DNA of 36,403 bases from Candidatus Zambryskiibacteriota bacterium (GTDB taxonomy: Bacteria; Patescibacteriota; Minisyncoccia; Phycocordibacterales; WO2-35-19). A program made the translations under genes and the position numbers. The notes under the pieces are model-generated. The model searched no databases. It was not told the origin of the DNA and was given only the letters and a program-made list of their open reading frames with translations. The stretch lies in contig QILQ01000014.1 of assembly GCA_003233455.1 (NCBI GenBank), positions 1 through 36,403 of the forward strand. Reading direction: 5' to 3'. Below are positions 29,641-36,403 of this stretch, piece after piece. The stretch's first letter is position 1. Each line of letters begins with the position of its first letter.

Positions 29641-31530
29641 ATGGTACCTAAAATATTTAAAAAAATTATTCCTATCTATATCAAGATAAAAGTCTTGGAA
29701 TTTTTAATCCAAATAAAACAAATACCAAAAATTATAACAGCCAAAAAACTTGGTATAAAATTTGTTCGCCCAAACTATCTCTTTAAAGATGTTTTTGATA
29801 ATAATAGCGTCATAGTTGACGTTGGTTGTGGTTCCGATGCAGATTTCTCAATATATATGATAGAAAAATATAACCTTAAATCAATCGCCATTGACCCCAC
29901 CATAAAACATAAAGATAGTTTGGCGAAAATATCAAAAAATAATAATGGTTTATTTAGACATATTTTAGCCGCTATAAGTTCAAAAGACGGAGAAATAAAT
30001 TTTAATGAAAGTATTGAAAATATGAGTGGTTCACTTCTAAAAAGCCACAGAAATATAAAAAATGGAACAAGTAAACAATATCCAGTTAAATCAATCAGTT
30101 TAAAAATGTTGCCAAGTGTTTTGAGTTTAGACAAAATTAAGTACATTAAACTTGACTTAGAAGGAGCTGAATATGATTTAATTAAAAATCTTAAAAAAGA
30201 AGATGTGGAAAAATACAATCAGATTTTTATTGAATTTCATCACCATTGTCTGCCACAATATTCAAAAAAAGATACATTCACCTGTGTACAAAACATCATT
30301 TCTCTTGATTTCAATTCTTTCACTTTGGATAATCATAATTTTTTGTTTTATAGAAGCAAAAAAATAAAACATTCTAAGACAGAAAGATTTAAAGTTGTTC
30401 TTGAACAATATGTTATTCCTCATTATCGAGTATCAGTTTATAGAGAACTTTCAAAACAAGTTGATCTTGTGATAGTGGCGAGTAAAAATAAGAAAGTCGA
30501 CGGTTTACATAATGCAAAAGAAAATCTACCATTTCAAAGTGTTTATCTAGAAGCAAAACCAGAGACAAATCTTTATCATCCAGAAATATTTAAAGTGATT
30601 GAAGATTATAATGCAGATGTATTGATATCTTTAAGCTCTTCTTTAGACCTAATGCTTAATAATAAAGATGCTTTAGACATAATAAAACACAAACAATTAA
30701 ATATAATATGGACAGGGTGTGATGGTTATGCAGTCAGATATTTTAAGCTAAATCTCATTCTTAATCTTATTCATCCAAAGAGAATTATAAGGACTCTAAA
30801 AGAAATTAGAGCTAAATCAAGAGTTGATCATTTTCTTCCCTATTCTAGTCATTCATCAGAATATTTACAAAAAAGACTTTTTGTGCCTAAATACAAAATT
30901 ACAGTTGCTCATAATGCTATAGATACCAGTATTTTGCGGAAAGAATTTATAGAGTGGCAAAAAAATGATTCAAAGAGAGTACCTTATAGAATAGTTTTTG
31001 TTGGAAGATTAGTACCAAGGAAAAATATTGACCTACTCATAGAAGCATTCAAAAATATTTTAAATATTTATCCGAAGGCAAGTTTGAAAATCATTGGGGA
31101 AGGTTCTGATATGGATAATCTAAAAAACATTGCAGAAAAACTTGATGTTGCAGAAAAAGTAAATTTTATTGGTGGTATATATGACGATAAAATACTAGCT
31201 AATCATCTACTAAAAGCTTCTCTTTTTGTAATGCCTTCTGTTGGAGGTTTGGGATTTAATAGTGCCATGGCCTGTGCCCTACCTATCATATACACCCATG
31301 CAGATGGTACAGAAAAAGATATTTTTAAAGAAGGAGTAAATGGGTGGTTTTTTAATGGAAGTTTAAGAGATCTTACTGAAAAAATAAAATTAGCTTTTAA
31401 AAATCCTGAAAAACTTCTAAAAATGGGGCTTTATTCAGAAAAACTAATAACAGAAGAGATTACGATTAAAAATATGGTTAAAAACTATATGAAAGCCATA
31501 AACAAAGTTTCTAAAAATAAAAGGAAATGA
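29641..31530 (+). CDS. Fusion of FkbM methyltransferase and GT4 glycosyltransferase
   Basis: A 629-residue two-domain protein. Residues about 40-235 are an FkbM-type methyltransferase: VDVGCGSD (59-66), SIAIDPT, the SL/LK... region and KYIKLDLEGAEYDLI. Residues about 250-625 are a GT-B fold GT4 enzyme: VIPHYRVSVYREL at its start, VFVGRLVPRKNIDLLIEAF near 451, and SVGGLGFNSAMACALP as the acceptor-side motif, in which the usual E-P-F/E-x7-E pattern is altered. One protein would thus add a sugar and O-methylate a sugar. The ATGA overlap with the next gene is intact, so the fusion is not a frameshift artefact. Confidence 0.85.
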   Translation: MVPKIFKKIIPIYIKIKVLEFLIQIKQIPKIITAKKLGIKFVRPNYLFKDVFDNNSVIVDVGCGSDADFSIYMIEKYNLKSIAIDPTIKHKDSLAKISKNNNGLFRHILAAISSKDGEINFNESIENMSGSLLKSHRNIKNGTSKQYPVKSISLKMLPSVLSLDKIKYIKLDLEGAEYDLIKNLKKEDVEKYNQIFIEFHHHCLPQYSKKDTFTCVQNIISLDFNSFTLDNHNFLFYRSKKIKHSKTERFKVVLEQYVIPHYRVSVYRELSKQVDLVIVASKNKKVDGLHNAKENLPFQSVYLEAKPETNLYHPEIFKVIEDYNADVLISLSSSLDLMLNNKDALDIIKHKQLNIIWTGCDGYAVRYFKLNLILNLIHPKRIIRTLKEIRAKSRVDHFLPYSSHSSEYLQKRLFVPKYKITVAHNAIDTSILRKEFIEWQKNDSKRVPYRIVFVGRLVPRKNIDLLIEAFKNILNIYPKASLKIIGEGSDMDNLKNIAEKLDVAEKVNFIGGIYDDKILANHLLKASLFVMPSVGGLGFNSAMACALPIIYTHADGTEKDIFKEGVNGWFFNGSLRDLTEKIKLAFKNPEKLLKMGLYSEKLITEEITIKNMVKNYMKAINKVSKNKRK

Positions 31531-32636
31531 AAGGAAAAATAAAAATTATCAATATTGTCGGAGCAAGACCTAATTTTATGAAGATTGCCCCTCTTTTTCG
31601 CACCTACAAAAAATATCCACAAATAGATCCAATACTTGTACATACCAACCAGCACTCGGATAAAAAAATGTCTGGAAATTTCTTCAAGTCTCTTTCAATA
31701 CCTACCCCTAACTATACATTGAAAATTGATAAGACTTCTCCTGTTTCTACTATAGCAACCATAATGCAAAATCTTGAATCTATATTTAAAAAAATCAAGC
31801 CTGATTTGGTAATTGTTGTTGGAGACGTAAATTCAACTTTAGCAGCCGCTCTTACAGCAAATAAGATGCAAATAAAAGTAGCTCATGTAGAAGCAGGTCT
31901 TCGAAGCAAAGATTGTAGTATGCCAGAAGAGATAAATAGAATATTAGTAGATCATATTTCTGATATGCTTTTTGTTACTGAAGAAGCAGGAGTTACAAAT
32001 CTTAAAAAAGAAGGTGTAGAAAAATCAAAAATATTTTTTACCGGAAATGTAATGATAGATAATCTAATATCTATGATGCCTCAAATAGATTCACCCCCAA
32101 CAAAACAAACTAAACTTATGAGTAAACCTTATATAGTGGTAACTATACATCGACCAATAAACGTAGATACAAGAGAAAAATTGCTTCTTCTCAAAAAAAT
32201 ATTCGAGAAAATCATAAGCTTAACCGGATTGGAAATTATATTTCCTATACACCCTCGCACTAGGAATAATCTAAAAAATCATAATCTTTTAGATGATATA
32301 CTTACCATAAAAAGACTTACTTTAGTAGAACCTATGAACTATGTAAATTTTGTAAAACTTGTAAAAAATAGCTCTCTGGTTCTTACAGACTCTGGAGGAA
32401 TTCAAGAAGAAGCAGCTTACCTTAAGATACCAACCATAACTCTTAGAGACTCAACAGAAAGACCCTCTACAATTAAGTGTGGAGCTAATATTCTCCATTC
32501 TGTTAAGGATATTAATGATCTCATAAAGAAAATAAAATTAATAATAAATAAAAACCATGATTCAATAAAAGATATACCCCTTAATGACGGCAAAGCCAGC
32601 CAGAGAATAGTAAATGCTATAATTCACTCTTTTTAA
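31527..32636 (+). CDS. wecB: UDP-N-acetylglucosamine 2-epimerase (non-hydrolysing)
   Basis: Interconverts UDP-GlcNAc and UDP-ManNAc. The protein has 369 residues. Landmarks are GARPNFMKIAPL (12-23), VVGDVNST, HVEAGLRSKDCSMPEEINR with the active-site acids, VTIHRP, and SLVLTDSGGIQEEA. All key segments are present. ManNAc is therefore likely to be a glycan constituent or a precursor of ManNAcA. It is the fourth ATGA- or near-abutting gene in a tight operon. The subfamily of CapG/MnaA cannot be resolved. Confidence 0.95.
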   Translation: MKGKIKIINIVGARPNFMKIAPLFRTYKKYPQIDPILVHTNQHSDKKMSGNFFKSLSIPTPNYTLKIDKTSPVSTIATIMQNLESIFKKIKPDLVIVVGDVNSTLAAALTANKMQIKVAHVEAGLRSKDCSMPEEINRILVDHISDMLFVTEEAGVTNLKKEGVEKSKIFFTGNVMIDNLISMMPQIDSPPTKQTKLMSKPYIVVTIHRPINVDTREKLLLLKKIFEKIISLTGLEIIFPIHPRTRNNLKNHNLLDDILTIKRLTLVEPMNYVNFVKLVKNSSLVLTDSGGIQEEAAYLKIPTITLRDSTERPSTIKCGANILHSVKDINDLIKKIKLIINKNHDSIKDIPLNDGKASQRIVNAIIHSF

Positions 32637-32641
32637 ATAAA

Positions 32642-33598
32642 ATGAAAATACACATAACTTCACTTTTTGATAAAAATTACTTAGTCAGAGCTCTAGCTCT
32701 GTACAACTCTCTTATAGCATTCGAGCCTAAATTACAATTTTGGTTTCTTTGTCTTGATGATGATTCATTGAAAGTTTTAAAATTGATGAATTTAAAAAAT
32801 GTTTCAGCCATATCTCTTGATGAGCTAAAAGATCAAGAACTTTTAGAGACAAAAAGTAGTCGTAATGCAGGAGAATTTGCTTTTACTTCAAAATCAGCTT
32901 TTATCTATTTCTTATTTCAAAGCAATCGGGTGGAAGAAAATGATGGTCTTGTATTTTCAGATGCTGATATTCTCTTTTTTTACTCTCCATATATAATCTT
33001 CAATAAAATGTCAAACGGAAACTACTCAATAGGAATCACTCCCCACAAATTCCCCAGAAAGAAAAAATATTTAAATAAAAAAGTTGGGAAATACAACGCT
33101 GGTCTTATTTTTTTCATAAATACAACTGAATCAAGAAAATGTGTTGCTAGATGGAGAACCCAATGTATAGAATGGTGTTACTTGCGTTACGAAAACGGTA
33201 GATTAGGAGATCAAATGTATCTAAATGATTGGATAAAAAAATATGTGGGTGTTTATGAAATAAAGGAAAAAGGTGTAAATCTCGGCTCTTGGAATGTAGG
33301 AAATTATTCAATCTCTAAAAAAACTTCTGGTAACATAATGGTTGATAATGAACCACTAGTATGTTATCATTTTCATGGTTTGGGAATGTATCTTAAAAAA
33401 AATTCCTCTATATCTTTTCTTCCTATAAGTGTATATAATGACAGGATATACGCTCTATATGTAGAAGCAATAAAGAAATCGCTCCTGCAAGTGCGGGAGG
33501 TTTGGCATGATTGGCAACTAGGATTTATAAAAAACCCTGGTTTGCTTCGGCTTGTTAAGCAAAAAATTCAAAAAACTCTAAGAGAAACCCTAAAATGA
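32642..33598 (+). CDS. GT-A fold glycosyltransferase (nucleotide-diphospho-sugar type)
   Basis: A 318-residue transferase. The N-terminus (HITSLFDKNYLVRALALYNS) and the metal-binding SDAD near residues 107-110 followed by ILFFYSP fit a GT-A fold of GT8-like character. KVGKYNAGLIFF, GRLGDQMYLNDW and YHFHGLG are typical later motifs for sugar and acceptor binding. The donor sugar is unknown. It lies 5 nt after wecB and overlaps the next gene by ATGA. Confidence 0.75.
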   Translation: MKIHITSLFDKNYLVRALALYNSLIAFEPKLQFWFLCLDDDSLKVLKLMNLKNVSAISLDELKDQELLETKSSRNAGEFAFTSKSAFIYFLFQSNRVEENDGLVFSDADILFFYSPYIIFNKMSNGNYSIGITPHKFPRKKKYLNKKVGKYNAGLIFFINTTESRKCVARWRTQCIEWCYLRYENGRLGDQMYLNDWIKKYVGVYEIKEKGVNLGSWNVGNYSISKKTSGNIMVDNEPLVCYHFHGLGMYLKKNSSISFLPISVYNDRIYALYVEAIKKSLLQVREVWHDWQLGFIKNPGLLRLVKQKIQKTLRETLK

Positions 33599-34503
33599 GA
33601 AATCGAATTGTAATAACAGGAGGATCTGGTTTTATTGGATCACATCTCGTTGAAAACCTTATAAAAGCAGGCTTTGACGATATAGTGGTTCTTGATAAAA
33701 AATGTTCAAAAATCAAAACAAAAGGAGTAAAAAGAGTAAATTGCGATATTTTTGAGAACACAAGACAACTTCAGACCCATATTCATAATAAAGATATCGT
33801 CGTTCATCTAGCATGTTCTAGTATGCCGGCAAGCTCATCTGAAGAAGTTCAACAAAATCATAGCGAAATTGCCCATTCCTTGCTACAAATATGTGCTAAA
33901 AAGGGAGTTCGTAAGTTTATTTTCTCATCTTCTGGTGGTACAGTTTATGGGGAAGGATTAAACAAGGATCATCTTGAATCGGACTACCTACTACACACCA
34001 CAAACCCATACGCAACAGCAAAAGTAGCTATGGAAAAACTGGTAGGAATGTATGATATTAATGGCATGACCACAGTGATTCTTAGAATTGCAAATCCCTA
34101 CGGCAGAAAACTGCTTGCAAACGAACAACTTGGAGCAGTAGATGTATTTCTTCGTCGCGCCATGATGAATAAACCTATTATGATATGGGGGGATGGCAGT
34201 TTGATTCGTGATTACATCCATATTGACGATGTTGTATCATTCTTCTTGAGAGCAATCAAAGGAGAAAATGTCCATCACGGCATTTATAATGTGGGTTCTG
34301 GAACTGGAACAAGTCTCAAAGAAATCGTAAAACTTGTTGAGATGGTAACTCGCCACAAGGTTTGCGTTGAGTATTTACCGGCACGTTTTGTTGATGTTTT
34401 ACGAAATGTCTTGAATATAGAAAAAGCCTGCTCCACAGGTTGGAGACCTGTTTACGACCTCACAACGGGTATACAAAAGTTGTATGAAGATTTAAGGAAA
34501 TAA
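33595..34503 (+). CDS. NAD-dependent epimerase/dehydratase (GalE-like extended SDR)
   Basis: An extended SDR of 302 residues. NAD loop GGSGFIGSH is at 8-16, the SSSGGTVYG segment holds the catalytic Ser region, and Y138-x3-K142 (NPYATAKVAME) completes the triad. GDGSLIRDYIHIDDVV is typical of nucleotide-sugar epimerases and 4,6-dehydratases. The most likely reaction is C4 epimerisation of a UDP-sugar. It ends the compact part of the operon; a 41-nt gap follows. Confidence 0.88.
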   Translation: MRNRIVITGGSGFIGSHLVENLIKAGFDDIVVLDKKCSKIKTKGVKRVNCDIFENTRQLQTHIHNKDIVVHLACSSMPASSSEEVQQNHSEIAHSLLQICAKKGVRKFIFSSSGGTVYGEGLNKDHLESDYLLHTTNPYATAKVAMEKLVGMYDINGMTTVILRIANPYGRKLLANEQLGAVDVFLRRAMMNKPIMIWGDGSLIRDYIHIDDVVSFFLRAIKGENVHHGIYNVGSGTGTSLKEIVKLVEMVTRHKVCVEYLPARFVDVLRNVLNIEKACSTGWRPVYDLTTGIQKLYEDLRK

Positions 34504-34532
34504 TATGGCTTTCTTTTAATCACTCCAGCTAT

Positions 34533-34538
34533 TATACT
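34533..34538 (+). promoter_or_regulatory. -10 box before the second FkbM gene
   Basis: TATACT ends 6 nt before the ATG at 34545, again giving a leaderless transcript. It is the only gap of its size late in the locus, so this gene may be separately controlled. Confidence 0.4.
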
Positions 34539-34544
34539 AAAAAT

Positions 34545-35243
34545 ATGAACCCAATAAGAAAAACTATTCAAAAAACGGGATTTGATTTACATCGGTATAG
34601 ACCCCAGATAGATAAACTTTCTTACTTACAGACTTTTGACCTTCAGACCATTTTAGATATAGGAGCTAATGTTGGACAGTTTGCATTGGAAATCAGGCAA
34701 ACATTACCCGAAGCTCAAATATATTCCTTTGAACCAATCAAAGAATGTTTTAAAAAACTTGAAGAAATTATAGAGAGTGATAAAAATTTTAAGGCTTTTA
34801 ATTTTGCTTTGGGAGATAAAAATGAAAATTTAAAAATGAATAAAAGCTCTTATACTCCAAGTTCTTCAATTTTAGAAATGGCTGAAAGCCATAAAACTTT
34901 TTTTCCTCATACCAAAGAAAATAAACCAGAAAAAATAGAAATAAAAAGATTGGATGATATTGCCCATTCTCTATCTTTATCAAAAGAGCTTTTAATAAAA
35001 GTTGACGTGCAAGGTTTTGAAGACAAAGTGATTGCTGGAGGCATAAAAACATTCAAAAAAGCTAAAGTTGTTTTAATTGAAAATTCTTTTGTAGAGTTAT
35101 ACAAAGGTCAACCTCTTTTTGATGATATTTATCAGAAATTAAAATTTTTAGGTTTCGTTTACAAGGGCAGTTTGCAGGAAAAATTAAGTAAAAAAACAGG
35201 TCAGATAATATCTGAGGATTCCTTATTTATTAAACTTCTATAA
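34545..35243 (+). CDS. FkbM-family methyltransferase
   Basis: A 232-residue stand-alone FkbM methyltransferase. Motif I is ILDIGANVGQFALEIR, then IYSFEPIKECFKKLE, FNFALGDKNENL, and LIKVDVQGFEDKVIAGG in the C-terminal half with VVLIENSFVELY. These match closely the methyltransferase half of the upstream fusion, but the two are diverged, not recent copies. It probably O-methylates a glycan residue. A terminator (35258-35284) lies 15 nt after its stop. Confidence 0.9.
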   Translation: MNPIRKTIQKTGFDLHRYRPQIDKLSYLQTFDLQTILDIGANVGQFALEIRQTLPEAQIYSFEPIKECFKKLEEIIESDKNFKAFNFALGDKNENLKMNKSSYTPSSSILEMAESHKTFFPHTKENKPEKIEIKRLDDIAHSLSLSKELLIKVDVQGFEDKVIAGGIKTFKKAKVVLIENSFVELYKGQPLFDDIYQKLKFLGFVYKGSLQEKLSKKTGQIISEDSLFIKLL

Positions 35244-35257
35244 TGTTTATAGTTTAG

Positions 35258-35284
35258 GCAGAATAACCTTCTGCTGCTTTTTTT
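35258..35284 (+). terminator. Terminator at the end of the polysaccharide locus
   Basis: A 6-bp stem (GCAGAA with TTCTGC) around a TAACC loop, then TGC followed by TTTTTTT. It closes the + strand locus and separates it from the convergent Nudix-like gene. Confidence 0.75.
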
Positions 35285-35326
35285 ACTTGTTTTAATTGTT
35301 CAGCAAATAACTTAAATATAATATAG

Positions 35327-35839
35327 TTATACTGTTAAAAAAGTTTTTTTTAGTTTCTTTATAATTGGTAATTGATGGTGCATAATATTTTTAGGTAATT
35401 TCCTCAATGGAAAAAATTTAGCAATATCATTTTCTTCAATCTTTTGTCTTGATTTGATTATAAACACTAAAGAGAATTCATGACCCCTAGAGGATTGTTC
35501 TTTGTTTTTTCCTGAAGTTCTCTCAAACCAATCAAAAAAAATTGCTTTATTAGGGGGTATTTGTATTTCTTTTTTTAATACCCTATTTATTGTATTCTCT
35601 ATTCTCTCTGTTGGTAAATGAACGCACCCGGGTATATGCCAACCATCAAAAAATTTATCTTTACGATATGTAAGAAATATTTCTGGTTCCTGATCTCCAT
35701 TTTTTAAGACTACTATTTCAGCGCATACTGTCCCAAAGACTTTACACCAAATCTCAAATACAGGAAGTGGTGTTGGAAAAGAAATTTTGTTCATTAATTT
35801 TATAAGATCTTTCTGTTCTTGATTTGTTAAAGAATTCAT
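35327..35839 (-). CDS. Nudix-like hydrolase with a degenerate box
   Basis: A 170-residue protein with a Nudix-like fold. The expected box begins WHIPGCVHLPTERIENTINR and continues VLKKEIQIP: the Gly, the second-block Glu and the helix Arg are present, but spacing is one residue long and REUxEE reads RVLKKE. Metal binding may be weakened or the substrate altered. GDP-mannose mannosylhydrolase-like (GMM) Nudix proteins in polysaccharide loci show similar departures, so a sugar-nucleotide substrate is possible. It runs opposite to the locus and is 80 nt from a GT gene on the same strand. Confidence 0.68.
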   Translation of the reverse strand: MNSLTNQEQKDLIKLMNKISFPTPLPVFEIWCKVFGTVCAEIVVLKNGDQEPEIFLTYRKDKFFDGWHIPGCVHLPTERIENTINRVLKKEIQIPPNKAIFFDWFERTSGKNKEQSSRGHEFSLVFIIKSRQKIEENDIAKFFPLRKLPKNIMHHQLPIIKKLKKTFLTV

Positions 35840-35919
35840 TGCATATAATATAAATAGAATAGTCCTTTAATTATAACCAAATACTAAAATTGGGCAAATT
35901 ATACAAAAACGGGGCTGAC

Positions 35920-36403
35920 TTATTTTTTATTCACTATATTTTGGACTAAATTTTTAGGAGTAAATTTTTCTTGATATAATTTATATCCACTCTCCCCTAT
36001 TTTGTTAGTTAAATCTGGATTGTTTTTTAAATATAATATTTTTTCCGCTAAATCTTTTGGGTCAGCCAGATTGGTAAAAATAACACTCTTATTATTTTCT
36101 AAAATTTCAGAAATAGGTTTAGTCCTAGCGGTAACATAAGGTAAACCCATCGCTAAAGATTCAAAACATTTATGTGGGATGGTTCTCTTTAATCTTTTAT
36201 GATTTTCAAATTGACCGAGAGAAATATGGCATTTGAGCATTTTTTCTCTTAATTCATTAAAGGATAAACTTTCTGATATGAGTTTTAAATTTTTCAATTT
36301 CAAATTTGAAATTTGAAATTTAACATCTTTCTCTAAAAAACCATTTCCTATAATTATAAAATTTATATTTTTATCTTTCAGAATATTAGCCGCTTCAATA
36401 ATA
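35920..36403 (-). CDS. GT4 glycosyltransferase, 3' part (runs off the window)
   Basis: The frame is open to the window edge, so only the C-terminal 160 residues are seen. They start within IIEAANILKD, then FIIIGNGFLEKD, and carry the nucleotide-sugar domain motif HKCFESLAMGLPYVTART plus a final helical tail ending LVQNIVNKK. A TTG at 36303 could be taken as a start but it is internal: the reading frame and family pattern continue upstream of it. It is on the opposite strand to the polysaccharide locus and probably belongs to a further glycan gene group beyond the window. Confidence 0.88.
   Translation of the reverse strand, partial: IIEAANILKDKNINFIIIGNGFLEKDVKFQISNLKLKNLKLISESLSFNELREKMLKCHISLGQFENHKRLKRTIPHKCFESLAMGLPYVTARTKPISEILENNKSVIFTNLADPKDLAEKILYLKNNPDLTNKIGESGYKLYQEKFTPKNLVQNIVNKK

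Noticed and set aside
20633-35243. Classical LPS O-antigen locus of a Gram-negative bacterium
   Set aside because: kdsB and a Wzm/Wzt-type exporter are present, but no lipid A, Kdo-synthesis or heptose genes are seen, and the rest of the window looks CPR-like. The locus is better described as a surface polysaccharide cluster.

Overview
The window looks like a chromosomal segment from a low-GC member of the Candidate Phyla Radiation (Patescibacteria, Parcubacteria-like). This is an inference from gene content and style, not from a marker phylogeny. The signs are strong AT bias, compact genes with many 4-nt ATGA overlaps, a MYG1-family protein beside gatB, a short SecA with a C-terminal zinc motif, a tiny lysine-rich basic protein, and an alpha-glucan set (GT4 synthase-like, GH57, GH15). 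TGA is used as an ordinary stop, so the TGA-as-glycine codes of some CPR lineages do not apply. Many genes have a -10 box, often an extended TGnTATAAT type, 6-10 nt before the start codon. This implies leaderless mRNAs, and I used it to correct several starts.

Layout. 1-1508 (+): a small MerR-type HTH protein, a 547-nt AT-rich gap with a perfect 44-bp palindrome, and a REP-associated (Y1/HUH) transposase. 1494-20555 (all -, except one insertion): in transcription order, an O-antigen-ligase/TPR membrane protein, a MNT-HEPN toxin-antitoxin pair, a lysine-rich basic protein, secA, a Nudix hydrolase, a small unknown protein, a VTT/DedA protein, an AI-2E-family permease, a GT4 glycosyltransferase, a GH57 amylase, a NYN nuclease, a GH15 glucoamylase, MYG1 and gatB. 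The non-coding stretches hold several strong hairpins and two promoter-hairpin units that look like independent small RNAs.

A type II restriction-modification system (endonuclease on +, C5-cytosine methyltransferase on -, tail to tail) sits between the GT4 and GH57 genes. It is bounded by two copies of a perfect 92-bp direct repeat that includes the GH57 start. This is the pattern of insertion with long target duplication. The endonuclease is split by a -1 frameshift at a 10-A run.

20633-35243 (+) is a surface-polysaccharide locus running divergently from the ligase gene: ABC exporter permease and ATPase with a Wzt-like C-terminal domain, a 3-dehydroquinate-synthase-like cyclase, an SDR, a CMP-Kdo-synthetase homologue, a KpsS-like transferase, two methyltransferases, a VpsJ-like alpha/alpha-toroid protein, an FkbM-methyltransferase/GT4 fusion, UDP-GlcNAc 2-epimerase, a GT-A transferase, a GalE-like epimerase and a second FkbM methyltransferase. 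Together they suggest synthesis, methylation and export of a glycan containing a CMP-activated sugar, with the ligase/TPR protein possibly attaching or polymerising it. The right end has a divergent Nudix-like protein and the 3' part of another GT4 gene that runs off the window.
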